DNA from: JAUASW01 sp036880965
GTDB taxonomy: Bacteria > Pseudomonadota > Gammaproteobacteria > Burkholderiales > Burkholderiaceae_C
NCBI RefSeq assembly: GCF_036880965.1
Contig: NZ_JBAJMV010000005.1
Location: 186,001 to 250,000, forward strand
DNA length: 64,000 nucleotides
Direction: 5' to 3'
Position 1 is the stretch's first letter. Each line of letters opens with the position of its first letter. This document shows, in pieces, positions 1-9,167 of this stretch. The notes below the pieces were generated by a model. That model did not search any database and was not told where the DNA came from. It saw nothing but the letters and a program-made list of their open reading frames with translations. The position numbers were made by a program, and so were the translations under genes.

Positions 1-51
1 GGTGAAGCCGAACAGCAGGCCGAGTGCGTCGAAGGCGAAGAGGTCTGTCAT
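1..51 (-). CDS. Start of an inner-membrane protein, possibly PgaC-type glycosyltransferase (partial)
   Basis: Only the first 17 codons are inside the window; the gene runs off the left edge. They read MTDLFAFDALGLLFGFT, a hydrophobic N-terminus without a cleavable signal peptide. The ATG overlaps the TGA of the upstream PgaA-like gene (TGATG), so the two are translationally coupled. In known poly-N-acetylglucosamine operons the export porin is followed by a deacetylase (PgaB) and a membrane glycosyltransferase (PgaC). The absence of a lipoprotein signal argues against PgaB and fits PgaC better, but 17 residues cannot decide this. Confidence 0.5.
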   Translation of the reverse strand, partial: MTDLFAFDALGLLFGFT

Positions 52-2540
52 CAGAACCTCCACAGCGCGTTCAGGTAGGCGTGCAGCTTGCTTTCGTAGA
101 CGCCGTCATAGGCGAAACGGCGGCTGCCGATGCCGTAGCGCAGGTTGCCGCTTGGCGCCCATTGCCATTCATGCTCGTAGCGCAGTTCCTGGAACGGGCG
201 CCAGCCAAAGCTGCGCTCGACGAAGGCCGTGCCCAGCCGCACCTCGCTGGTCTGGCGGTAGTTGCCCACGGTCAACGACAGGCGCTGGTTGAAGCTGCGT
301 TCATAGCGGCGCCAGGTCAGCCAGTCGGCGGCCAGGGTGGCGGAGACCGCCAGATCACGCTTGGGGTTGAAGTAGACCGTGTCGGGCAGCGTGTTGCTGC
401 TGGTGTAGCCGGCCAGCGTGAGGTCCAGCGTGCGGCTGTGGCTGCTGTGCAGGCGTTCCTGCCAGCTCAGGGCCAGGGCCTGCCGGCGATTGCCGTCGTT
501 GAAATCGTAGAAGGAGGCATCGGCCGCGACGCGGCGTTGCTCGTCCTGGCGCCAGGCGCCGCCCAGCACGGTGCGGCTGGCGTGCAGATAGGTCGGTGCG
601 CCGGCCTGCGAGTCGGGTTGGCGCGCCTTCAAGGGGAAGTCGTTGGTCTGGCTTTCATGGCGCAGGCGCCAGGACCAATGGTCGTCCTGTTGCCAGCCCA
701 GGGCGGCAGCCCAGACGGTGTCCTTGGCGTTGCGCAGGTCCTGGCCCAGCTCCGCAGTGAGCTGCAGGTCGCGGCGGGTCCATTCGAGGCCGGCGCTGAG
801 ACGCTCATGCTGCGCCTCGGTGCCGCCAAAGCGGGCGCGCGCCAGATGGTGGTTGGCGAACGCGCGCAGGCCTTGCGCCGATTGGCCGCTCTGGTAGCTC
901 GACTCCCACAGCAGCTCGCTGTTGCCTGCTACCAGGCCCTGACCGAAGCCGCGGGTGATGCCGCTCGAGAGCGTGGATTTCGAGCGCTGCTCCCACTCGC
1001 GCAGCAGGCGCTGCACGGCAGGATGTTCGGGTGCTTCGGCACGCAGGCTGGCAATCGTCGTGGCGGCTGCTTCGATATCGCCTTGCGCCCACTGCGCATT
1101 GGCCAGGCCGATGCGCGCACGCAGATGGCCGGGCTCGGCGGTCAGCACGCGTTCGAAGCGGGCTTGCGCGGCACGCGGCTGGCCACGCTGGGCCAGCAGC
1201 TCGCCTTGCTCCAGCCAGAGGCCGCTGTCGGTGGGTTGCTCGCGCATCAGGGCGCTCAGCGAGGCTTGCGCTTCGTCGAGCCGATTGGCAAAGCGCAGCA
1301 TGGTCGCCTGGGCCCGGCGGGCGGCGAGCGATTGCCTGCTCTGTGCCAGCCAGTGGTCAAGGCCTTGCGCCAGACCGGCGAAATCTTCCGCTTCCAGCTC
1401 GGCATAGAGCAGGCCGCCGTGGGCGTTGACTTCAGCGGCCTCGGCCAGGGCGCGCTTGTACAAGGTGCGCGCCTCTTCGGGCTGGCGCAGCGCGAGCAGT
1501 GCGTCGGCCGCAGCCAGCAGCACATAGGGTGCGACCGGCTCGGTGCCGGCATCGAGTGCCCTGAACTCGGCCACGGCGGCGGCCATGTCGCCGCGGTCCC
1601 GCAGTGCTTGCACGCGGTCCTGGCGCAGGCGCTTGACCAGGTCCGGGCGCCCAGCCGCTTCGGCTTGCGCGCTCAGCCGGGCGTTCTCGGCCATGGTCTC
1701 GTCCACCAGGCGATAGCGGGCCGGCGTGTAGTCGCGCTCCAGCAAGGCGCTTGCCGCGCGGACGCGGCCGGCATGGGCTTGCAGCAGGGCTTCGAAATCG
1801 GGGGAGGGCGCGGGAGCCGGCGTCGGAATCGCCTCGGCGACCGCAGCGGCCTGTGGCGCGCGCGGCGGCTCCGGCGGCGCGTTGGGCGCTTGAACGGTTG
1901 CTGCCTGTGTTGCTTGGCCCGGCTGCACTGCCTGTGGCGCTGCCGGTGCCTGACCCAGAGCCGCCAGGCGCTGCGCGAAAGGCCGGGCCCGCTCGCTCTC
2001 CGCGCGCACGCTCAAGGCTTCATGCGCGGAGCGCAGCAGGGCCGGCTTGCGCGCCCCCAGTTTCAGCACGCGCTGCAATTGCTTGTCTGATTGGGGGGCT
2101 TGCCTGGTGTCCAGCAGGGCCAGTGCATGGCCCAGGGCGGCGTCGGCATCGGCCGGCTTGCGGCTGGTGAGCAGGCGATAGGCTTGCACGGCGCGCGCAG
2201 GCTGCTGGCCATGCAGGGCCGAATGGCCGATGGCGGCCAGCACGTAGTCGGGCGTGTCCTTGTCCAGCTTCAGCTGACGGCTGGCGGCCAGCGCCTGCAC
2301 GTGGCGGTCGGCCCAGCTCAGGACGGCGATCAGGTCATGTCGATAGACCGCGTTGCCGGGTTGCTCGCGCACCAGGCGCTCCAGCACGGGCAGCGCCCTT
2401 TCATAGCGACCCGCGCGCGCGTCGACGATGGCCGTGCCATGCGGGTCAACCGCTGCAGCAGCGGGTAAAAAAGCAGAGAGCGCCGCAGCGATGGCCACGG
2501 CGCCCAACGCCGCACCAGGGCGGGCAGCCCGGGGTCTCAT
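51..2540 (-). CDS. PgaA-like outer-membrane TPR/beta-barrel exopolysaccharide export porin
   Basis: 829 residues, close to the roughly 800 of E. coli PgaA. An N-terminal signal peptide (about residues 1-30) is followed by TPR-like helical repeats over about residues 35-500, broken by an Ala/Pro-rich linker near 195-245. The last 300 residues or so are rich in alternating aromatic and polar residues and end in a terminal Trp-Arg-Phe, as expected of an outer-membrane beta-barrel. PgaA family members form the pore through which partly deacetylated poly-beta-1,6-GlcNAc leaves the cell, with the TPR part in the periplasm. The gene lies 14 bp after a PEP-CTERM gene and overlaps the next gene, so the three are probably one operon. 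The exact polymer is not shown by the sequence. Confidence 0.75.
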   Translation of the reverse strand: MRPRAARPGAALGAVAIAAALSAFLPAAAAVDPHGTAIVDARAGRYERALPVLERLVREQPGNAVYRHDLIAVLSWADRHVQALAASRQLKLDKDTPDYVLAAIGHSALHGQQPARAVQAYRLLTSRKPADADAALGHALALLDTRQAPQSDKQLQRVLKLGARKPALLRSAHEALSVRAESERARPFAQRLAALGQAPAAPQAVQPGQATQAATVQAPNAPPEPPRAPQAAAVAEAIPTPAPAPSPDFEALLQAHAGRVRAASALLERDYTPARYRLVDETMAENARLSAQAEAAGRPDLVKRLRQDRVQALRDRGDMAAAVAEFRALDAGTEPVAPYVLLAAADALLALRQPEEARTLYKRALAEAAEVNAHGGLLYAELEAEDFAGLAQGLDHWLAQSRQSLAARRAQATMLRFANRLDEAQASLSALMREQPTDSGLWLEQGELLAQRGQPRAAQARFERVLTAEPGHLRARIGLANAQWAQGDIEAAATTIASLRAEAPEHPAVQRLLREWEQRSKSTLSSGITRGFGQGLVAGNSELLWESSYQSGQSAQGLRAFANHHLARARFGGTEAQHERLSAGLEWTRRDLQLTAELGQDLRNAKDTVWAAALGWQQDDHWSWRLRHESQTNDFPLKARQPDSQAGAPTYLHASRTVLGGAWRQDEQRRVAADASFYDFNDGNRRQALALSWQERLHSSHSRTLDLTLAGYTSSNTLPDTVYFNPKRDLAVSATLAADWLTWRRYERSFNQRLSLTVGNYRQTSEVRLGTAFVERSFGWRPFQELRYEHEWQWAPSGNLRYGIGSRRFAYDGVYESKLHAYLNALWRF

Positions 2541-2554
2541 GCGGCCGCGCAGGC

Positions 2555-3472
2555 TCAGGAGGCCGCGGTGGCCAGCGCCCGGCGCTGACGCCCCACGACC
2601 CGCGAGCTGCCCCAGAGACCGGCCAGCGCCAGGGCCAGCAGTGCGGCCGAGCCTGGTTCAGGCACCTCGGACGGCACCTGGGTGAACAGTTGCTCCTTGC
2701 TCACTGTTTCCCAGTAACCGTCCCAGGGCTTGATGCCGAAGTCGATCACGCCAGCCTGCAGCCGGTTGTAGTAGCTCAGGTCGACGCCGTAATAGCCGGC
2801 TGCCAGCTCGATGCCGCCGCCGGCACCCAGGGTGTCGGCCAGGGAATAGGAGCTGCGGCCGGGGCCGCCGGCCACCGAGTCCTGCAGCATCGACAGCGTC
2901 TGGCCGCTGCCATGCAGGGAGAAGGAGAAGCCATCGTCGGCAAAGATGCCGAGGTCGTAGAAGCCGCTGGTGCCGATGTAGAGGAAGCCGCTGAAGATGG
3001 CGGCGTAGTTCCATTGGTCGCAGTGCGCTGCCTCAGGTGCCATCGGGCAATCGCTGGTGCTCGGGCCGACGACCGGCGCGACCGGGCGCACATAGTCCAT
3101 GTTCCAGGTGCCCAGCGAGCCGCTGGCCTGCAGGTTGTTGTAGACATCATTGGCGAAACTGACCGCCGACACCGTGCTGGCGCTGTTCAGGACCAGGGCG
3201 CTGCCACTGGCCTGGATCTGTGCGAGGTCGCCGATGGACCAGATGCCCGTGCCCCAGGCGGTGTCCTTGATGACTTCGCCGTTGTAGACGTAGTTGCTGA
3301 ACTTGGCACTGTCGTCCACCTTGTACCAGCTGCCTGCCAGACCGCTGCCGACGGCTCCCGGCGCGGCCACCAGAGGAATCAGGCCGGCATGGGCCACGGC
3401 CGTGCTCAGGCCGACTGCCAGCGCAGCCAGACTTGGGGCGAATTTGAGCAAGAAAGACGTGGAGCGAGACAT
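2555..3472 (-). CDS. PEP-CTERM sorting-domain protein with PA14-like region
   Basis: 305 residues. The start is the ATG at 3472, preceded by a GAGGG ribosome site; it opens a clear signal peptide (MSRSTSFLLKF... ending AHA). The mature part contains a segment resembling PA14-type beta-sandwich proteins (IGTSGFYDLGIFADDGFSF). The C-terminus has VPEPG, a hydrophobic helix and a basic tail, the tripartite PEP-CTERM signal recognised and processed by exosortase. PEP-CTERM proteins are surface or secreted proteins found in species with exosortase-linked exopolysaccharide loci. No exosortase is in this window. The gene ends 14 bp before the PgaA-like porin on the same strand, suggesting that its product is made together with the polymer. 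Confidence 0.85.
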   Translation of the reverse strand: MSRSTSFLLKFAPSLAALAVGLSTAVAHAGLIPLVAAPGAVGSGLAGSWYKVDDSAKFSNYVYNGEVIKDTAWGTGIWSIGDLAQIQASGSALVLNSASTVSAVSFANDVYNNLQASGSLGTWNMDYVRPVAPVVGPSTSDCPMAPEAAHCDQWNYAAIFSGFLYIGTSGFYDLGIFADDGFSFSLHGSGQTLSMLQDSVAGGPGRSSYSLADTLGAGGGIELAAGYYGVDLSYYNRLQAGVIDFGIKPWDGYWETVSKEQLFTQVPSEVPEPGSAALLALALAGLWGSSRVVGRQRRALATAAS

Positions 3473-3517
3473 GAAGAACAGACCCTCGGTGCGTGTTGTG
3501 TTCGTGCGCCTCAATCA

Positions 3518-3532
3518 TAGGGGGCGACCCTA
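3518..3532. promoter_or_regulatory. Dyad TAGGG-N5-CCCTA upstream of the PEP-CTERM/porin operon
   Basis: A perfect 5-5-5 dyad lies 46-60 bp upstream of the PEP-CTERM start, in the region between it and rmuC. Its position suits an operator for the exopolysaccharide operon. No second copy was seen in the window, so this is only a candidate. Confidence 0.25.
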
Positions 3533-3675
3533 GTTTGGCCGGGTACTTTGTCACGGAGCGAGGCCTTCTCAGACACCCCGACTTGAGGGGGGAAGAGGCC
3601 CGCAAGCGCTATTGGTGACCCCTTTTGGGCGCTGATCGACGTGCCTGAAGGCAGGGGCGGGCGCCTGCTGACACA

Positions 3676-5079
3676 ATGGCCGCCATGAGCTTGATCGACC
3701 TGATGCTGCTGGGCCTTCTGGCCATCGTTCTCCTTCTCCTGGTGCTGATCTGGACCCGCTTGAAAGCGCAGGAGCAGGGCTCGCCGGCGCTGACCCAGGC
3801 GCTGCAGCAAAGCAGTGAGCGCCTGGAGCGCGAGCTGCGCGACGAGCTCGGCCGCAGCGCCAGCTCGACGCGCCAGGAGATGGTGCAAGGCCTGGCCCAG
3901 TTCCAGCAGGTGCTGTCGCAAGGCCTGCAGGGCACGAACCAGAGCCTGGCCGCTCAGGCCCTGGCTGCCCGCGAGGCGCAAGATGCGGCCGCGGCACGCA
4001 GCGCGCAGTCGGTGACCGAGGCGATGCAGAGGCTCTCGGACGCGATGCGCGAGCAGCTCAAGGCCATGTCCACCACCAACGAGCAGCGCCTGAACGAAGT
4101 GCGGGTGTCGGTGGAGCAGCGGCTCGGCGCGATCCAGCAGGACAACGAGAAGAAGCTCGAGCAGATGCGCGCCACCGTCGACGAGAAGCTGCACGCCACG
4201 CTGGAGCAGCGCCTGGGCGAGAGCTTCAAGCAGGTGGCAGACCGCCTGGAGCAGGTGCACAAGGGCCTCGGTGAAATGCAGAACCTGGCGCGCGACGTGG
4301 GTTCGCTGAACCGGGTGCTGACCAATGTGAAGACGCGCGGCATCTTTGGCGAGGTGCAGCTGGCCGGCCTGCTGGAGCAGGTGTTCACGCCCGAGCAGTA
4401 CGCCGCCAATGTGGCCACGGTGCCGGGCAGCAATGAGCGGGTCGAGTTCGCGATCAAGCTGCCCGGCCAACGCGACGATGGCCAACCACTGTGGCTGCCC
4501 ATCGATGCCAAGTTCCCGCGCGAAGACTACGAGCGGCTGCTGGAAGCGCAGGACCGCGCCGACGCGCCGGCTGCCGAAGCAGCGGCCAAGGCCATCGAGG
4601 CGCGGCTGCGGCTGGAGGCGCGCAGCATCCGCGTCAAGTATGTCGCGCCGCCGCATACCACCGATTTCGCCATCCTCTTCCTGCCCACCGAGGGCCTCTA
4701 TGCCGAGGCGCTGCGCCGGCCCGGCCTGGTCGAGAGCCTGCAGCGCGAATGCAAGGTCATGCTGGTGGGCCCGACCACCTTGCTCGCCACCTTGACCAGC
4801 CTGCAGATGGGCTTTCGCACGCTGGCGCTGGAGAAGCGTTCGGCCGAGGTCTGGGAGGTGCTGGGTGCGGTCAAGACCGAGTTCGGCAAGTTCGGCGATG
4901 TGCTGGCCAAGACCAAGAAAAAGCTGGACGAGGCCAGCAGCACGATCGAGCTGGCCGAGACCCGCACGCGCCAGATGAGCCGCAAGCTCAAGACGGTCGA
5001 GGCCATGCCCGAGGACGCGGCGCAGAAGCTGCTGAACCTCGGCCTGGGCGATGCATCGGACGAGGCCGACGAGGCCTGA
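3676..5079 (+). CDS. rmuC: RmuC family DNA recombination protein
   Basis: 467 residues. A single N-terminal membrane helix (LIDLMLLGLLAIVLLL) is followed by a long Gln/Glu/Arg-rich coiled coil (about residues 30-190) and the conserved RmuC domain (about 200-420), with stretches such as LARDVGSLNRVLTNVKTRG and LWLPIDAKFPREDYERLL that are typical of the family. RmuC is a putative nuclease-fold protein that limits inversions at short inverted repeats in E. coli; its biochemical activity is poorly defined. Starts at 3676 and 3685 are both possible and neither has a strong ribosome site. The stop lies 4 bp before the next start, so rmuC and the MFS gene are probably cotranscribed. Confidence 0.92.
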   Translation: MAAMSLIDLMLLGLLAIVLLLLVLIWTRLKAQEQGSPALTQALQQSSERLERELRDELGRSASSTRQEMVQGLAQFQQVLSQGLQGTNQSLAAQALAAREAQDAAAARSAQSVTEAMQRLSDAMREQLKAMSTTNEQRLNEVRVSVEQRLGAIQQDNEKKLEQMRATVDEKLHATLEQRLGESFKQVADRLEQVHKGLGEMQNLARDVGSLNRVLTNVKTRGIFGEVQLAGLLEQVFTPEQYAANVATVPGSNERVEFAIKLPGQRDDGQPLWLPIDAKFPREDYERLLEAQDRADAPAAEAAAKAIEARLRLEARSIRVKYVAPPHTTDFAILFLPTEGLYAEALRRPGLVESLQRECKVMLVGPTTLLATLTSLQMGFRTLALEKRSAEVWEVLGAVKTEFGKFGDVLAKTKKKLDEASSTIELAETRTRQMSRKLKTVEAMPEDAAQKLLNLGLGDASDEADEA

Positions 5080-5083
5080 TCCG

Positions 5084-6250
5084 ATGCACGCCGCCGCGCC
5101 GCCGAAAGATCTGCGCAAGGCCTTTCCCGCCGTCATCGTCACGCTGATCGCGATCCACGCCTGCATGGCGGTGACGCGCGTTGCTTCCAGCCTCTGGGTG
5201 CTCAAGCAGGGCTACGGCGAATGGACGGTGGGCGTCCTCCTGAGCCTGTTCGCGGTGGCGCCCATCTTGCTGTCGCTGTGGGCGGGGCGCTTGTCAGACA
5301 AGCATGGCTTCCATCGTCCGGTGGGTGTCGGTGTGCTGCTTGCACTCGGTGGCGCCCTGGTCGCGGTGAGCTGGCAATCGATCTGGACGCTGGGCCTGTC
5401 CTGCCTGGCCAGTGGCGGCGCGATCGCGGTGGCGGCGGTCGCCATCCAGCGGGAAGCCGGACTGATGGCCGACGACGCCAGCCAGCTGAAGAAGGTGTTC
5501 AGCTGGGTGGCGCTGGGGCCAGCCTTGTCCAACGCCATTGCGCCGGTGATGGCGGGGCTGCTGATCGACCATGTGAGTTTCCGCGCGGCCTTCGCCCTGG
5601 CTGCGCTGCTGCCCTTGCTGGCTTGGGGCCTGGCCCAGCGCGTGCCGCGTCATCCGCCGGCACCGCCCCTGGCCGGCACGAAGGTGAGGCCCGCGTGGGA
5701 CCTGCTGCGCATGCCGGCGCTGCGCCGACTGCTGCTGGTCAATATCGCGCTGTCGGCCAGCTGGGATTCGCACAGCTTTGTCGTGCCCGTGGTCGGCCAT
5801 GCGCGCGAGCTGTCGGCTTCCAGCATCGGCCTGGTGCTGGGCAGCTTTGCGGTGGCGGCCACGCTGGTGCGGCTGGCCATCGTGCGCTGGGCCGTGCATC
5901 TGCATGAGTTGAAGGCCCTGCGCAGCGCCATGCTGCTGGCGATGCTGATGCTGGGCCTTTACGCGTGGTTGCCAGGCACGGCCGGGCTGATGTTCGGCTC
6001 CGCCGTGCTGGGCATCGCACTGGGCTCGGTGCAGCCCATGGTCTTGTCGATGCTGCACCAGGTCACGCCGGCTGACCGGCATGGCCAGGCGCTGGGCCTG
6101 CGCATGCTGACGGTCAACAGCGCCACGGTGGCCATGCCCATGGGCTTCGGGCTGCTGGCAAGTGCTCTTGGTGCTGCCGCGCCGATGATTCTGATGGCCA
6201 GCCTTTTGCTGCTGGCGCAATGGCCGGCACGCGCGCTCAAGAGCCCCTGA
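5084..6250 (+). CDS. MFS transporter
   Basis: 388 residues, with about 12 hydrophobic segments distributed over the whole length. The first cytoplasmic loop carries the MFS signature (GRLSDKHGFHRP). The start is taken as the ATG at 5084, four bases after the rmuC stop; an upstream in-frame ATG at 5051 would overlap rmuC and add a non-hydrophobic tail. The substrate cannot be told from the sequence; the overall look is of a drug/sugar-efflux-type single-polypeptide MFS carrier. It probably shares a transcript with rmuC, without an obvious functional link. Confidence 0.85.
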   Translation: MHAAAPPKDLRKAFPAVIVTLIAIHACMAVTRVASSLWVLKQGYGEWTVGVLLSLFAVAPILLSLWAGRLSDKHGFHRPVGVGVLLALGGALVAVSWQSIWTLGLSCLASGGAIAVAAVAIQREAGLMADDASQLKKVFSWVALGPALSNAIAPVMAGLLIDHVSFRAAFALAALLPLLAWGLAQRVPRHPPAPPLAGTKVRPAWDLLRMPALRRLLLVNIALSASWDSHSFVVPVVGHARELSASSIGLVLGSFAVAATLVRLAIVRWAVHLHELKALRSAMLLAMLMLGLYAWLPGTAGLMFGSAVLGIALGSVQPMVLSMLHQVTPADRHGQALGLRMLTVNSATVAMPMGFGLLASALGAAAPMILMASLLLLAQWPARALKSP

Positions 6251-6297
6251 GGGCGGCGCACAATGGCGGCCGTCTATACCGGAGCACAGGGCACGTG

Positions 6298-9102
6298 ATG
6301 AGAACAACAAGCCAAAAGATCTTCCGTCTCAGCCTCTTGGCTGCCGCGCTGGCGCTGGCCGGATGTGCAAACCAACTGCCTGCGCAGGAACGACCCGCCG
6401 CTGTGGCCGTGCAGCCTGCTGCGAAGCCAGCAGCCCTCGCCGCCGCGCCCACCTTCGTGCGCGAACTCGGCGGCATCCGCGAGTACCGACTGCAGAGCGG
6501 CCTGCAGATCCTGCTCTTCCCCGACGAGGCGCAGAGCACCACGACGGTGAACATCACCTACCGCGTCGGCAGCCGCCATGAATCGCAAGGCGAATATGGC
6601 ATGGCCCATTTGCTCGAACACCTGGTGTTCAAGGGCACGCCCACCTACAAGAAGATCGACGCGGAATTTGCCAAGCGCGCGATGCGCACCAATGGTTCCA
6701 CCACCGTGGACCGTACCAACTATTTCGCCTCCTTCAATGCCAATGATGAGACGCTGGCATTCGCCATCGACCTCGAAGCCGACCGCATGGTCAACAGCTT
6801 CATCGCCAAGGCCGACCTCGATTCGGAAATGAGCGTGGTGCGCAACGAGTTCGAGCGTGGCGAGAACAACGGCATGCAGGTGCTGGCCCAGCGCGTGCAG
6901 GCCGTGGCCAACGACTGGCATGCCTACGGCCATTCGACCATCGGCCCGAAGAGCGATATCGAGAACGTGCCGATCGAGAAGCTGCAGGCCTTCTACAAGC
7001 GCTACTACCGGCCCGACAACGCCACGCTCCTGGTGGCGGGCCGCTTCGATACCGAGAAGACGCTGCAACTGATCGCCAGGTCCTTCGGGCCGCTGGTGAA
7101 GCCGGCAGAGGCGATTGCTCAGCCCTACACGGTGGAGCCGCCGCAGGACGGCGAGCGCAGCGTGGTGGTGCGGCGCGTGGGCGGCCAGCCGGCCGTGGTG
7201 GCCTACTACCATGTGCCCGCCATCGCCCACCCGGACACCGCGCCGCTGATTGTCTTGAGCCTCCTGATGTCGATGCAGCCGAGCGGCCATCTCTACAAGG
7301 AGCTGGTCGAGACCAAGCTGGCCGTCGGCGCCGGCCTGTTCGGCCTGGGTGGCTACGCGCCGGGCGGCACGCAGGCCATGGCGGTGCTGCCTCCCGATGG
7401 CGACATTGCGAAGATCGAGCAGAAGTTGCTGGACCTGGTGGAAGGCCGCACCGGCAAGCCCTTTGACGAAGCCGAACTCAAGCGCGTGCGCGACATCGCG
7501 GTGCTGGGCTATCGCGAGCAGATGAAGCGCCCGGAGGCGCTGATCCAGCAGATCTCCTCCCTGCTCGGCGCCGGCGACTGGCGCCTGATGTTCCAGATCA
7601 TGGAAGACCTGCCCAAGGTCACGCTCACTGACGTCGAGCGCGTCCGCAAGGCCTACTTCCGCCCGGCCAACCGCACGGTGGGCCGCTACCTGCCTGCCAC
7701 CGAGGTCGAGCGCGTGGCCATTCCTGCCGCGCCGGCGCTCGACGAGCGCCTGGCCCAGCTGCAAGGCCCGCCCAAGATCGAGGAGGGCGAGCGCTTCGAC
7801 CCGACGGTGCAGAACCTGCAGTCACGCAGCCAGCGCCGCACGCTCGCGTCGGGCATCGAACTCTCGACCCTGAACAAGCAGACCCGCGGCAACACCGTCA
7901 CGCTGCAGTTGCGCCTGCGCTGGGGTGAGCCCCGTGCCACCACCTTGGCGCTGGGCACCGACATGATCGACGAGCTGATGAACGAAGGCAGCACGAACTG
8001 GGACAAGCAGAAGCTGCGCGATGAGCTGGTGCGGCTGAAGGCCAACCTCTCGATCCGTGGCGGCAACCAGGGCGCGACCGTGTCGATCAGCGCCGAGCGT
8101 GACACGCTCTTGCCGGTCCTGAGAATTGCTGCCGATGTCCTGCAGCAGCCCCTGCTGCCGGCGGATGCCTTTGATCGCATCAGGAAGCAGAACCTGGCTG
8201 GGCTCGATGCCTCGCGCCAGGAGCTGGAGACCCTGCGTTCCGAAGCCACGCGAGGCCATGTCAACAAGGCGCGCGGCACCCAGCCGGGCGACCCTGACTA
8301 TGTGCCCAGCCTGGAAGAACAGATCGACGAACTGAAGCGCACCACGCTGGACGACGCGCGCAAGTTCTACCGCGACTACTGGTCGGCCAATGACGCCCGC
8401 GTGGCCGTGGTGGGTGCCTTGCCCGAGGGCCTGGACGCTGCCATCGAGCAGGCCTTCGGTGCCTGGAAGAAGCGGCAGGCGCAGCGCTTTGTGCGTCATG
8501 TGACGAAGCCGGCGGTCATTCCCGCAGCGCGCTTCGATGTGCAGGCCAAGGACAAGACCAGCGCGATGCTGCAGATGAGCCAGCGCTTCGAGCTCGGCAG
8601 CCAGGACGCCGACTACCTGCCGATGCTGCTGGCCGTGCATGTGCTCGGCGGCGGTGGCATGGAAAGCCGCCTGAGCAATCGCGTGCGCCAGCAGGAGGGC
8701 TTGAGCTATGGCGTGGGCGCCGGCTTGCAGGCCGACTACTTCAGCCGCGACGCGGCCTTGCGCATTGGTGGCACCTTTGCGCCGCAAAACCGCGAGCGCA
8801 TGCTGGCGGTGATCCAGGAAGAGCTGGCCCGTTTGACAAGCGATGGCATCACCGAAGCCGAGCTGTCGCGGGCCAAGAAAGACCTGCTGGAAGGCTGGCG
8901 CCAGGGCCGCTCCAGCGATGGCGGCCTGGCCAGCTCCCTGAACTGGTTTGCCGAGATCGGCAAGGACTGGCTGAGCCAGGACGGCATGACCGAAACCAGG
9001 CTCCAGGCCGTGACCGTGGCGCAGGCCAATGCGGCCTGGAAAAAGCTGGTGAGGCCTGAAGGCTTCGTGATCAGCACGGCTGGCGACTTCAACAGGAAGT
9101 GA
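6298..9102 (+). CDS. M16 family zinc metallopeptidase, lipoprotein, two-domain
   Basis: 934 residues. The N-terminus is a lipoprotein signal with lipobox LALAGC, so the protein should be anchored in the periplasm or outer membrane. Residues 104-108 (HLLEH) form the inverted zinc motif HxxEH and E184 lies 76 residues downstream, exactly the M16 spacing, so the first catalytic half is intact. A second M16-like half (about 510-930) lacks the motif, as usual for the structural partner domain. Family members (pitrilysin, PqqL-like, YmxG-like) cut peptides enclosed in a clamshell chamber. The ATG at 6298 directly follows a possible GTG start at 6295. The gene probably continues into the next metallopeptidase, 65 bp downstream. 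Confidence 0.9.
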   Translation: MRTTSQKIFRLSLLAAALALAGCANQLPAQERPAAVAVQPAAKPAALAAAPTFVRELGGIREYRLQSGLQILLFPDEAQSTTTVNITYRVGSRHESQGEYGMAHLLEHLVFKGTPTYKKIDAEFAKRAMRTNGSTTVDRTNYFASFNANDETLAFAIDLEADRMVNSFIAKADLDSEMSVVRNEFERGENNGMQVLAQRVQAVANDWHAYGHSTIGPKSDIENVPIEKLQAFYKRYYRPDNATLLVAGRFDTEKTLQLIARSFGPLVKPAEAIAQPYTVEPPQDGERSVVVRRVGGQPAVVAYYHVPAIAHPDTAPLIVLSLLMSMQPSGHLYKELVETKLAVGAGLFGLGGYAPGGTQAMAVLPPDGDIAKIEQKLLDLVEGRTGKPFDEAELKRVRDIAVLGYREQMKRPEALIQQISSLLGAGDWRLMFQIMEDLPKVTLTDVERVRKAYFRPANRTVGRYLPATEVERVAIPAAPALDERLAQLQGPPKIEEGERFDPTVQNLQSRSQRRTLASGIELSTLNKQTRGNTVTLQLRLRWGEPRATTLALGTDMIDELMNEGSTNWDKQKLRDELVRLKANLSIRGGNQGATVSISAERDTLLPVLRIAADVLQQPLLPADAFDRIRKQNLAGLDASRQELETLRSEATRGHVNKARGTQPGDPDYVPSLEEQIDELKRTTLDDARKFYRDYWSANDARVAVVGALPEGLDAAIEQAFGAWKKRQAQRFVRHVTKPAVIPAARFDVQAKDKTSAMLQMSQRFELGSQDADYLPMLLAVHVLGGGGMESRLSNRVRQQEGLSYGVGAGLQADYFSRDAALRIGGTFAPQNRERMLAVIQEELARLTSDGITEAELSRAKKDLLEGWRQGRSSDGGLASSLNWFAEIGKDWLSQDGMTETRLQAVTVAQANAAWKKLVRPEGFVISTAGDFNRK

Positions 9103-9167
9103 ACGCCGATTCCCGTCAAACACCCAGGCGATCCGGCGCAGACCGGAGCCACCCAGGAGGAAAGAAG

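Noticed and set aside
24..2090. 688-codon plus-strand frame opposite the PgaA-like gene
   Set aside because: No signal peptide, domain or ribosome site; the minus strand encodes a complete outer-membrane protein.
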